NCBI GenBank assembly: GCA_965659715.1
Contig: CBFHXE010000006.1
Location: forward strand, 1-64,000
Source of the DNA: CABZJG01 sp965659715
Lineage (GTDB): Bacteria > Pseudomonadota > Alphaproteobacteria > Rhodobacterales > Rhodobacteraceae
Direction: 5' to 3'
DNA length: 64,000 nt
Part shown: positions 1 through 7,615 of the stretch, in pieces
How positions within the stretch are numbered: position 1 is the stretch's first letter
How the letters are laid out: every line of letters starts with the position of its first letter
Made by a program: the position numbers and the translations under genes
The notes under the pieces: model-generated
What the model was told of the DNA's origin: nothing
Databases searched by the model: none
Seen by the model: only the letters and a program-made list of their open reading frames with translations

Positions 1-515
1 GATCCATGCGAAATGCCCAAGTTTTCATGAATGACTTTGACCACTGGCGCCAAACAGTTGGTGGTGCAAGAGGCTGCCGTGACAATTTGATGAAGGTCAG
101 GGTCATAGACCTGCGTGTTAACGCCATAGACAATATTTGCGGTGGGCCCGTCTTTTACCGGCGCTGAAACCACCACTTTTTTTACACCTGCGGCAAAATA
201 GGGGGCCAAAGCGGCTTCGGTTTTGAAAGCGCCGGTGCAGTCGATCACCACATCAACACCTTCTAGCGGTAAGTCTTCAAGTGCCGCGCAGCAATATATC
301 GGAAGCCGCACTCCGTTTATGGTAATTGCGTTTGGATCATGGGAAAATTCGCCGGACCAGCGACCATGCACACTGTCAAATTCCATCAAATGGGCATGCA
401 TCTGCGGGTCGCCGACCACATCGTTTAAAAAGGCAATTTCTGAACCGGAGGCGAGCAATGGCTGCAACGCTAATTTTCCAATGCGGCCTAAACCGTTCAC
501 TGCATAAGTTGTCAT
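1..515 (-). CDS. gap: Glyceraldehyde-3-phosphate dehydrogenase, 3' end beyond window
   Basis: The start codon is at 515 on the minus strand and the frame stays open to base 1, giving about 171 N-terminal residues. The Rossmann start (YAVNGLGRIGK) and the catalytic motif ASCTTNCLAP are visible, so this is a phosphorylating class I GAPDH with its active-site Cys intact. It lies 28 bp downstream of an ArsR-arsenate reductase fusion on the same strand. That context suggests the GAPDH of the ArsJ arsenate pathway, which makes 1-arseno-3-phosphoglycerate for export by ArsJ, rather than the glycolytic copy. The family call is firm. The arsenic role is inferred from the neighbour, and arsJ itself would have to lie outside the window. 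Confidence 0.9.
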   Translation of the reverse strand, partial: MTTYAVNGLGRIGKLALQPLLASGSEIAFLNDVVGDPQMHAHLMEFDSVHGRWSGEFSHDPNAITINGVRLPIYCCAALEDLPLEGVDVVIDCTGAFKTEAALAPYFAAGVKKVVVSAPVKDGPTANIVYGVNTQVYDPDLHQIVTAASCTTNCLAPVVKVIHENLGISHG

Positions 516-543
516 TGTATTATACCTATTTTCTTGGTGTCAG

Positions 544-1350
544 TCATAATCGTGCGATGGTATCCACAGCCCTTTGCCGTGAGGCGCGGTCAAGGGTTTT
601 AAACGGTAGGGCAACAAATCTATGAACGCGTTGATAAATGGTCTCAAAGGCTGCTTGAAACGCCACGCCCATCTCTGCATCAGAGCCGCGCACCCCTGCC
701 GGATCGGGCAGTCCCCAATGGCTTGATATCGGCGCGCCCTGCCACACGGAGCAATCTTCATTGGCCGCTTGGTCACACAGCGTGAAAACAAAATCCATTT
801 TCGGGGCCTCTTTGGCAAGAAGCTCTGCCGTTGATTTGCTCTGCAGGGGCCCGGTGTCATATCCTTTGGCCAAAAGCACCTCTATCGCGTTTTTGTTTGG
901 TTTTACCGCCGGATGCGTACCTGCCGAAAATGCAGCAAAGCTGTCGCCTGCAAGACGGTGCAAAATTGCTTCTGCAAACAGCGATCGTGCCGAGTTTGCC
1001 GTACACAGAAACAAAACATTTTGCCGCGCCTGAGGCTGCGCCTCTGGGTTTGGCACGCATAGATCAGTGCGTCCTTTGCAACAATCATCGATTAAAAAAG
1101 CAAGCGCGCCCTGCATGGCGTCAATGCGCGCCTGATAGAGCAGGGATGTGCCTCGGCGCTCTTGCGCCAAAAGCCCTGCACGCAGCAAAGCATTTAGGTA
1201 AACCGAAAGTGTGCTTGGTTTAACATCCAAAGCCGAAGCAATCTCGCCCGCTGCAAGCGCATCGGGATAGCGCCGCACCAGCAAGCGAAAAACCTCAATC
1301 CTTTGAGGATGACCAAGTGTCTGAAAAAACTCCGCAGGCTTTATTTCCAT
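544..1350 (-). CDS. ArsR-type repressor fused to low-molecular-weight arsenate reductase
   Basis: This 268-residue protein has two parts. Residues 1-85 form an ArsR winged helix (LGHPQRIEVFRLL, then KPSTLSVYLNALLRAGLL). Residues 110-250 form a low-molecular-weight phosphatase-like arsenate reductase. The P-loop is CTANSARS with nucleophile Cys116, Cys192 and Cys200 are candidate redox partners, and the general-acid loop LPDPAG is at about 214-219. Cys90, Cys91 and Cys98 in the linker (DDCCKGRTDLC) could bind arsenite. One polypeptide would therefore both sense As(III) and reduce As(V). It is the first gene of a minus-strand unit with gap. No clear Shine-Dalgarno precedes the ATG; a palindrome abuts it instead. 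Confidence 0.9.
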   Translation of the reverse strand: MEIKPAEFFQTLGHPQRIEVFRLLVRRYPDALAAGEIASALDVKPSTLSVYLNALLRAGLLAQERRGTSLLYQARIDAMQGALAFLIDDCCKGRTDLCVPNPEAQPQARQNVLFLCTANSARSLFAEAILHRLAGDSFAAFSAGTHPAVKPNKNAIEVLLAKGYDTGPLQSKSTAELLAKEAPKMDFVFTLCDQAANEDCSVWQGAPISSHWGLPDPAGVRGSDAEMGVAFQAAFETIYQRVHRFVALPFKTLDRASRQRAVDTIARL

Positions 1351-1363
1351 ATTTCATGAAATA
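1350..1363. promoter_or_regulatory. Candidate ArsR operator palindrome
   Basis: TATTTCATGAAATA is a perfect 14-bp palindrome directly against the start codon of the ArsR-ArsC fusion gene. On the minus strand a TTGCAT hexamer (1387-1382) followed after 16 bp by TTATTT could be the promoter. The palindrome would then cover the -10/+1 region, the usual place for an autorepressor. The transcript would be leaderless or nearly so, matching the missing ribosome binding site. Binding by ArsR is inference. Confidence 0.45.
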
Positions 1364-1425
1364 ATAAAATATAAAACTGAATGCAAGTAGAGAATGATGA
1401 TGAATTGACCAGTTCTGTTTTTATT

Positions 1426-1974
1426 TTAAGGAGAGAGCCACGCACCCTTCCAGCCGTCTGATGCTTGAAAAACAGCCCGCAAATGAGCCCCATCAAGGCA
1501 AAGGTAATCAATTGTGCGCACTAAGCAGTCTGCAACAACAAAATTTTCTTGCGAGGATGTAGTTTCATAAGCAAAAGGGCCCCGAACAACTTGGCCAGTT
1601 GGCGGCGTTTTGCCGTAGGCAATCTGACTTGGACCCGGAACTTTGTTCCATTGCTCGGATGCATAGTCATCTTGGCGCAGGGCAACCTGCACATCCAGCC
1701 GCAACTGCACATGGTGCGTTGGGTCCCAAACATGGATTTGCGCCTTTGGCATATGGCGTAAACTTGTTACTTTTTGCGAATCCACATCAGTGTGAAATTC
1801 AAGCCGGCTTTGCGCCGGATCAGCGCGGCGCAAAACTACACTGCGGGCTTCGGGTTCGCCGTTGGGATTGATGGTGGCCAACACCACCACACGCGCAGAG
1901 CTTTGTCCTTTAACGCCGGCCACAAGATAAGACCACGCGCGATTATAAAGCTCTGTAAGCTCGGGCGGGTTCAT
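1426..1974 (-). CDS. Pyridoxamine 5'-phosphate oxidase family FMN-binding protein
   Basis: This is a 182-residue split-barrel flavoprotein. The N-terminal half has the PNPOx-type pattern ARVVVLATINPNGEPEARSV, then RRADPAQSRLEFHTD and SQKVTSLRH, where FMN phosphate is normally bound. It resembles the PNPOx-like/Alr4036 family more than true PdxH and lacks a recognisable PdxH C-terminus. The ATG at 1974 is chosen because GGGAG lies 9 nt upstream; an in-frame TTG at 1995 has no such site. The substrate is unknown. It is a single gene on the same strand as the ars unit but 75 bp upstream of it, probably separately transcribed. Confidence 0.75.
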   Translation of the reverse strand: MNPPELTELYNRAWSYLVAGVKGQSSARVVVLATINPNGEPEARSVVLRRADPAQSRLEFHTDVDSQKVTSLRHMPKAQIHVWDPTHHVQLRLDVQVALRQDDYASEQWNKVPGPSQIAYGKTPPTGQVVRGPFAYETTSSQENFVVADCLVRTIDYLCLDGAHLRAVFQASDGWKGAWLSP

Positions 1975-2098
1975 GCAATATTTCTCCCACAACAAGGGAC
2001 TACATATCTTTAGAAAAAAGAAAGGCAGTCGTTGATTTATTGGACCTCATACCAGTTTGAGCGTCTCTTATCCGATAGACATAGACCCGATACAACAT

Positions 2099-2197
2099 AT
2101 GGCCACTGTAGCGCCGCTTTTGCCAAACATTCTGGACACCGAAGCGGCCATTAAAAACTGGCAGCAAAACACGCTACCTGCTCTTGCGCTTGCTTAG
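2099..2197 (+). other. Very small ORF of doubtful reality before tRNA-Cys
   Basis: In the 275-bp gap between the PNPOx-like gene and tRNA-Cys, a 32-codon ATG frame can be read (begins MATVAPLLPN). No ribosome binding site is apparent and no family is recognised. The frame stays open a little upstream, so it could be a remnant of a longer gene. Nothing else was seen in this gap. Confidence 0.12.
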
Positions 2198-2249
2198 GTG
2201 TTAAAGTATGGATGCGGCTCAAAGCAAAATCCACTTAGTTTTGTTCTCA

Positions 2250-2323
2250 GGCGAGTTGGCGGAGTGGTGACGCAGCGGATTGCAAATCCGTGTACACCGG
2301 TTCGATTCCGGTACTCGCCTCCA
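2250..2323 (+). tRNA. tRNA-Cys (GCA), CCA encoded
   Basis: The 7-bp acceptor stem GGCGAGT (2250-2256) pairs with ACTCGCC (2313-2319), followed by discriminator T and encoded CCA. The anticodon loop TTGCAAA, flanked by CGGA/TCCG, gives anticodon GCA for cysteine. The T arm (CCGG-TTCGATT-CCGG) is standard. At 74 nt including CCA, all arms are intact. Confidence 0.97.
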
Positions 2324-2418
2324 ATCCTTGAAAACCTGACCTCAGCTTGCTATTGCCTCGGCTCAATTTTTGAGTAATTTAAATTTGCATAAAAATGAGT
2401 AAGAGGATTTAACCAAAG

Positions 2419-2943
2419 ATGGACGGCATCAAGGAAAAAACTTCAGTCACCAGCTACAGCTCTTTTGCAAAGTTATTGCATTGGGGTTTTGTTGTTTTAT
2501 TCGTCTATGGAGTCATCAAACAAGTAGACTCCATCACTCAATTAGAAGACAACGCTTTGTTGAGATTTGAAGTTCTATTTGCGCTGGCTTTTTTGCTATT
2601 GCTGGCAGTGCGGTTCATCTATGTTAAAAAAACACAAAGGTCGTCCCTGCCAGAAGAAACACCCAAAATGCAAAAATTAGCCGCAAAATTGGTGCATTAC
2701 GGCATGTATGCCTGCCTAGCAGGAATTGCAGGATCAGGTTTGCTGATCGGCTTTTTGTACGGACAAGGTTTCCAAAGCGGAATTTTGATCGAAAGTGTCA
2801 TTGGGGTGCATGAGTTTTCAGTCTCTTTAATCTATTGGCTCATTGGGGTGCATATTATTGCTGCCATCTATCACCGTTTTTTGAAAGATGGTGTTTGGAA
2901 CTCGATGGTTCCGGTTTTCAAAGAGCAAAACAAAGAAAGCTAA
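2419..2943 (+). CDS. Cytochrome b561 family protein
   Basis: This 174-residue inner-membrane protein has four hydrophobic segments, at about 18-37, 48-67, 92-112 and 137-157. Histidines typical of bacterial b561 are present: LLHWG near the first helix, LVHYGMY near the third, and VHEFS and VHIIAAIYHR around the fourth. It probably binds two b hemes and moves electrons between quinol and a periplasmic partner. A weak AGAGGA lies about 12 nt before the ATG. It stands alone between tRNA-Cys and a flavoprotein gene about 300 bp downstream, so no operon partner is evident. Confidence 0.85.
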   Translation: MDGIKEKTSVTSYSSFAKLLHWGFVVLFVYGVIKQVDSITQLEDNALLRFEVLFALAFLLLLAVRFIYVKKTQRSSLPEETPKMQKLAAKLVHYGMYACLAGIAGSGLLIGFLYGQGFQSGILIESVIGVHEFSVSLIYWLIGVHIIAAIYHRFLKDGVWNSMVPVFKEQNKES

Positions 2944-3239
2944 GCTGAGAAGTTTCTTAAAACGCCTTTATCCTGATGAAGTGACATCTGATACAGCGCG
3001 CGGATAGGATCGCGCATCTCTAGATGTGAACCGTTTAAAAAGCCTCCTAGGTGGCCTGGCACTGATATGCGGCTCAAGCGCTATTAAATTTTGTGTCGCG
3101 TATCGCCAAAAGAATTAGGTTGAATTTAGCCAGCGGCCGACATCATGAAGAAAGCGATACCTGCGACGACTATTCTAGTTGACCTGAGGGGTGATATTTT
3201 GCCTAGTTGGTAAAATTTTTCGGCTCAGGAGTGCTTGGC

Positions 3240-5309
3240 GTGGCTGATAGTACCTATTCAATTCTTTTTGAACCCATGAAAATTGGGCCCGTAACCGCGC
3301 GTAACCGGTTTTTCCAAGTGCCGCATTGCAACGGGATGGGGCATCTAAGGCCGCAAGCCGATGCAGCAACCCGCGCGATCAAGGCCGAGGGCGGATGGGC
3401 AGTGGTGTGCAATCAGGAAACTGAAATTCATCCCAGTTCCGACCTTACGCCCTTTCCCGAAGGCAGGCTATGGGATGAACGTGATATCCCTGCCCTGCAG
3501 TTGATGACCGAAGCGGTGCATAAACATGGCGCTTTGGCTGCAATTGAACTTGCCCATAACGGCAACCATGCCGGTAATCTGTCCACCCGCTCAACCAGTT
3601 TTGCGCCCACAGACATGGCGATTGACCTCTTGGTACCCAAACAGGCCCGTGCGATGGATAAATCCGATATTCGCAATCTACGCCAATGGCACCGCGCCGC
3701 GGCGCTGAGGGCCAAAGAAGCCGGATTCGACATCATCTATGTCTATGCCGGGCATCACATGGCCTTGGCTCAACATTTCTTGTTACCCCAAATCAACGAC
3801 AGAATGGATGAATATGGCGGCTCGCTTGATAATCGCGCCCGATTGATCCGAGAGTTGATCGAAGACACGAAAGAGGCAGTTGGGGACAGCTGCGCAGTGG
3901 CATTTCGTTTTGCTGTGGATGAAATGGAAGGCGTAGATGGCATGCAGGCGACCGAAGAGGGCCGCGCCGTTGTTGAAATGCTGGCAGAGCTTCCCGATTT
4001 ATGGGACGTCAATGTATCGGATTGGTCAAATGATTCTGCGACCAGCCGGTTCACGCCTAACGAAGGATACCAAACTCCCTACATTGATTTTGTGCGCCAA
4101 GTCACTTCTAAGCCCGTTGTTGCAGTGGGCCGGTTTACCTCACCTGATCTAATGGTCTCGATGGTGAAAAATGGGATCGTTGATTTTATCGGTTCTGCAC
4201 GTCCCTCGATTGCAGATCCGTTTTTACCAGAAAAAATCCGAACCGGGCGCATAGATGAAATTCGCGAGTGTATCGGCTGCAATATTTGTGTGGCCAGTGA
4301 TAATATGGCAATGCCAATTCGGTGCACGCAAAACCCTACCATGGGCGAAGAATGGCGCCGCGGATGGCATCCAGAAAAAATAGCGCCCAAGGGTGAAGAG
4401 CAAGAAGCATTGGTTGTGGGGGCCGGTCCATCAGGGCTAGAGTGCGCCATGCAACTGGCTAAACGTGGGTATGAAATTACTCTAGCCGAGGCATCAGATG
4501 AACCCGGTGGGCGAGTGCGAATGGAATCGCAACTATTGGGTTTGGGCGCGTGGAAACGCGTGGTCGATCATCGTCTTTATGATTTAAACCAGCGCGCAAA
4601 TGTTCAGCTGTTCCTTCAAAGCCGTCTGACTTTACCGGATGTTTTAGAATTGGGTATCGACAACGTCTTTATCGCAACCGGAGCCAAATGGAGACGCGAT
4701 GGCGTTGGCCGCAGCGCGCGGCAACCTATCCCTATTTCTAACGAAATGCGGATACTGACGCCAGATGATATCATGGCTGGTAACAAGCCTGCCAAGGGGC
4801 CTGTACTGATCTATGATGATGATCAAATATATCTGGCAGGCGTTCTGGCGGATCACCTTAGCGACGCTGGTCATGATGTTGTCTTTGCAACTCCGGCAAC
4901 AATGGTATCGCCTTGGACTGAGCATACATTGGAGCAGGCGAGGATACAAAAAACGTTAATAGAGCGTGGTATTGCGTTGCGCCTTGGTCAAAAGCTGACC
5001 CAAGTTTGGGCAGACAGCGTTGAGCTATCCTGCAGCTACACGGGCCAAACTCAGCAGCAATCCTGCGCTACGGTTATTATGGTCACCGAGCGCCACCGCC
5101 AAAGCGGCCTTTACGACAGCTTAACCAGCCACCGCGCTGCTCATCCAGACAGCCTGCGAAATTTAGCCCTCATCGGGGACGCTGCAGCCCCTGGACTGAT
5201 CGCAGATGCCGTTTATAGCGGCCATATGGCTGCTCGTGATTTTGAAAAAGACACCAAACTTATAGAGCAAGACCTTTTTCGACGCGAAGTCATTTCATTG
5301 AACAACTAG
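3240..5309 (+). CDS. Trimethylamine-dehydrogenase-like iron-sulfur flavoprotein (amine demethylase family)
   Basis: This 689-residue protein begins with an Old Yellow Enzyme barrel (1-340), then a [4Fe-4S] motif CxxCxxC-x11-C (CIGCNIC), then a C-terminal Rossmann region (VVGAGPSGLE). This is the layout of trimethylamine and dimethylamine dehydrogenases. With the GTG start at 3240 (AGGAG 8 nt upstream), VPHC ends at Cys30, the same number as the cysteine that holds 6-S-cysteinyl FMN in TMADH, which supports the start. Tyr and His of the TMADH active site appear in YVYAGHH. Residue 60, a substrate-cage Tyr in TMADH, is Glu here. The substrate is therefore probably another N-methylated amine, such as dimethylglycine or a methylproline. 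An in-frame TTG at 3207 looks worse. Confidence 0.85.
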   Translation: MADSTYSILFEPMKIGPVTARNRFFQVPHCNGMGHLRPQADAATRAIKAEGGWAVVCNQETEIHPSSDLTPFPEGRLWDERDIPALQLMTEAVHKHGALAAIELAHNGNHAGNLSTRSTSFAPTDMAIDLLVPKQARAMDKSDIRNLRQWHRAAALRAKEAGFDIIYVYAGHHMALAQHFLLPQINDRMDEYGGSLDNRARLIRELIEDTKEAVGDSCAVAFRFAVDEMEGVDGMQATEEGRAVVEMLAELPDLWDVNVSDWSNDSATSRFTPNEGYQTPYIDFVRQVTSKPVVAVGRFTSPDLMVSMVKNGIVDFIGSARPSIADPFLPEKIRTGRIDEIRECIGCNICVASDNMAMPIRCTQNPTMGEEWRRGWHPEKIAPKGEEQEALVVGAGPSGLECAMQLAKRGYEITLAEASDEPGGRVRMESQLLGLGAWKRVVDHRLYDLNQRANVQLFLQSRLTLPDVLELGIDNVFIATGAKWRRDGVGRSARQPIPISNEMRILTPDDIMAGNKPAKGPVLIYDDDQIYLAGVLADHLSDAGHDVVFATPATMVSPWTEHTLEQARIQKTLIERGIALRLGQKLTQVWADSVELSCSYTGQTQQQSCATVIMVTERHRQSGLYDSLTSHRAAHPDSLRNLALIGDAAAPGLIADAVYSGHMAARDFEKDTKLIEQDLFRREVISLNN

Positions 5310-5371
5310 CAAAAAGACATTGGGGTATGAATGTACGGCTTTTCTAGGATGAGCGTCAAAAATAAATGTAC

Positions 5372-6508
5372 TTACTCGGCTGGCGTGGCGCGCTGAGAGA
5401 TATCTGTTCTCTGATCCGGTGAAAGGAATAATCCATAAATCGGTAATGTCATGCGCCCGATAGTACGTCTTAGTTGGCGTCGGCGGATAACCAAAATTGC
5501 AAGTGAATAGGCAAGCCAAAATGCGCCTACAGACACCATAACAACCAAAAAACTTGCCAAAGGTCGATCAACAAAGATGATGCCACCCATCACCGGGAAT
5601 GCCGCGAGGGGAAGAATGGTGACTGTTGCCAAAGGGTTTGCAACTTTTCTGCTCAGTTTACCGCCAGATACGATTTGCCAAAATCGCATGATCAGTTGAT
5701 GGAAATGCAATCTGTCTGGTTGATCAGCGCGCCCATTGGAAAAGCGGCGGCGACCAATGGCAAAAACTGTATCCATTACCGGCCAGAAAATAACCGAAAG
5801 CATTGCCCATGCTGAAATCTCAGGCTGCCGATGCATCAAGAAAATAATCATCCATCCCAAGATGAAACCAAGACTATAAGCGCCCGCGTCACCCATAAAA
5901 ATTCGACCAAACGGAAAATTGAGTATAAATAGGCCAACAGTTGCAAACACAACCAACCAAGCCAAATGAGCAATCAATGGCTCATTAAACTTTGCCGCAA
6001 TAAGAGCAAGCGCTCCAGCTGATAGAATAACCTTACCAGAAGCAAGCCCATTAACGCCATCAATTAGATTAATGGCATGGACCAGACCGGTCACAGCAAA
6101 TACTGTGAACAAAACGCCCAAAGGCCCCCACATGAAAATTAAATCTATCCCGGGTATGTCTAACCGATCAATCCAAATCCCAAATACAAAAATCCCAAGC
6201 AGTGTGGCAAGTGCCGCAATAACAAGCCGCATGCGCGGCGCTGTTGACCGACCAAAATCTTCCAACAATCCGAAAATAAAAACCGGAACCGTGCACGCCA
6301 GTAATTCAAAATCAATTTTTTCACCGGATATCAAAATTGAAATAAAAATAGCTAATAATACGGCGCTCCCACCAAATCGCGGGGTCGGCAGTTGATGAGA
6401 GGATTGCGGGGCCAGCAGATGTCTGTCCACGCCATTAAACAGCGCCTGATAGGCCCAAATAAACAATAAGCCCAAAATAACAGACAGAATTGTTGCAAGA
6501 ACATACAT
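5372..6508 (-). CDS. WecA/MraY-family undecaprenyl-phosphate sugar-1-phosphate transferase
   Basis: This 378-residue polytopic protein has about ten to eleven membrane segments. It has the family motifs NLIDGVNGLA and FMGDAGA (Asp residues for Mg2+ and UDP-sugar), and HFHQ near residue 270, where WecA has HIHH. It should transfer a HexNAc-1-phosphate from UDP-sugar to undecaprenyl phosphate, starting O-antigen, capsule or exopolysaccharide synthesis at the inner face of the membrane. No other glycan genes are adjacent. It ends 62 bp from the convergent flavoprotein gene. The exact sugar cannot be read from the sequence. Confidence 0.88.
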   Translation of the reverse strand: MYVLATILSVILGLLFIWAYQALFNGVDRHLLAPQSSHQLPTPRFGGSAVLLAIFISILISGEKIDFELLACTVPVFIFGLLEDFGRSTAPRMRLVIAALATLLGIFVFGIWIDRLDIPGIDLIFMWGPLGVLFTVFAVTGLVHAINLIDGVNGLASGKVILSAGALALIAAKFNEPLIAHLAWLVVFATVGLFILNFPFGRIFMGDAGAYSLGFILGWMIIFLMHRQPEISAWAMLSVIFWPVMDTVFAIGRRRFSNGRADQPDRLHFHQLIMRFWQIVSGGKLSRKVANPLATVTILPLAAFPVMGGIIFVDRPLASFLVVMVSVGAFWLAYSLAILVIRRRQLRRTIGRMTLPIYGLFLSPDQRTDISQRATPAE

Positions 6509-7068
6509 TCCATACTCATCTTTAATCGATTTTTTAATTGTAATCTATTTATAAATGGGCACAAGAGATGGATACCTTTCCCCCACACTTAACTTTTGGC
6601 TTTTTTAAAAAGCGTCCACCCAAATTGCTCCCTGAGTAGGACGATAGCCCAATCAACCCAGACTTGCAATCAATTTGCAGTCTAAGATACGTTAATGACT
6701 GAATACCGTGCGGTTTTAAAATTAAGATTGAAAGCCTGAATCTCTCTGACTTCTCTGTTTATAAATCTGCAACAATCCAATATGCGATGCTAATTATCAA
6801 CTAAACCGGAAATTTGCAGATGACCTCCAATTCCCCAAACGAATACAGAAAATTCTTTGCAATACCCACAACCCATGGATATTAATCGCAAAAATACTCT
6901 ACATATTGGTGAGACAAACTAGATATTGTCATTAATTTGTCGCAGTTGCCCAATTATTTTGCACTTTTTGCCAGAATTGTGATGACTCGGCGGAATTTCG
7001 CCTATAGAAGGACGGTGAGACAAGATGTCTCGATAATAAAGAACTAAACAGAACAATCGGAGGGAACT
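6509..7068 (+). promoter_or_regulatory. 560-bp AT-rich intergenic region and long leader of the small membrane protein pair
   Basis: No ORF of credible quality lies here. It separates the divergent WecA-like gene from the tandem small membrane genes. Visible structures near the right end are GGCG-GAATTT-CGCC (6989-7002) and GAGAC-AAGAT-GTCTC (7017-7031), followed by a strong GGAGG (7059-7063) 5 nt before the ATG. A ten-codon GTG frame (7015-7047) with AAGGA before it could be a leader peptide. GCTTTTTTAAAAAGC near 6600 is an AT-rich inverted repeat. No promoter could be fixed with confidence. Confidence 0.5.
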
Positions 7069-7287
7069 ATGATTGATAAGATTAAAGCCGCAGTGGCTGC
7101 GCTAACGGATGTTGGCCTTGCACTTCTAGCCTTTGCAATTGTCGCGTCTTTGCTTGTTGGTGGAAACAACATGGCATTCTTGGGCGATGTTGTTGGCAAC
7201 ATTACTGCACTTGTACAACAACTGGGGAACGCTGGCCTAGCCGGTTTGATTTCTCTGGGTGTGGTCCTGTGGCTGTTTAACAGGTAA
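7069..7287 (+). CDS. Small two-helix membrane protein, paralogue of the next gene
   Basis: This 72-residue protein has an amphipathic N-terminus (MIDKIKAAVAALTD) and hydrophobic segments at about 15-32 and 41-70 with a polar GGNN turn between them. The start is secure: GGAGG lies 5 nt before the ATG. The protein aligns without gaps, at an offset of 6 residues, with the next gene product (G16/G22, G31/G37, F37/F43, VV41-42/47-48, NI44-45/50-51, LV48-49/54-55, L52/58, G56/62, F70/76). I do not recognise the family. No signal peptide cleavage site or double-glycine leader is evident. The pair could form a small membrane complex; that is inference. Confidence 0.75.
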   Translation: MIDKIKAAVAALTDVGLALLAFAIVASLLVGGNNMAFLGDVVGNITALVQQLGNAGLAGLISLGVVLWLFNR

Positions 7288-7320
7288 AAGCACTTCTCCC
7301 CCAAGAAAATGGAATAAAAT

Positions 7321-7563
7321 ATGTCCTCTCTCACAAGCGCTCTATCCAAGGCAACTGAAATGCTGTGGAAGGTGACCGAGATCGGATTTGTGGCCAATTT
7401 GGTCATTATTTTAGTCTACATTCTCTTGGGGGAAACCAGTGGCAATTTTGTAATTTCAGTTGTTGCCAACATCATTCTTTTGGTTGATGCCCTTACATAT
7501 CAAGGTGTTGTAACCATTGTTCTGGCGGCATTTCTTTATCGCTATTTTACACAAAAGCTATAG
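7321..7563 (+). CDS. Small two-helix membrane protein, paralogue of the previous gene
   Basis: This 80-residue protein has the same layout as its upstream neighbour: a charged, amphipathic N-terminus with Lys10, Glu13, Lys17 and Glu20, a hydrophobic segment at 21-36, a GETSGN turn, then a long hydrophobic segment at 43-73 and a basic C-terminus. It shares the pattern F-x3-VV-x-NI-x2-LV-x2-L-x3-G with the first protein. It starts 33 nt after the first stop, so the two are probably cotranscribed. The ribosome binding site is weak, so it may be made in smaller amounts or be coupled. Family and function are unknown. Confidence 0.72.
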   Translation: MSSLTSALSKATEMLWKVTEIGFVANLVIILVYILLGETSGNFVISVVANIILLVDALTYQGVVTIVLAAFLYRYFTQKL

Positions 7564-7615
7564 CTCAGAGCGAACTGAACACCAAACAAACAGCATGAAA
7601 ATCCCAATGAACCGT

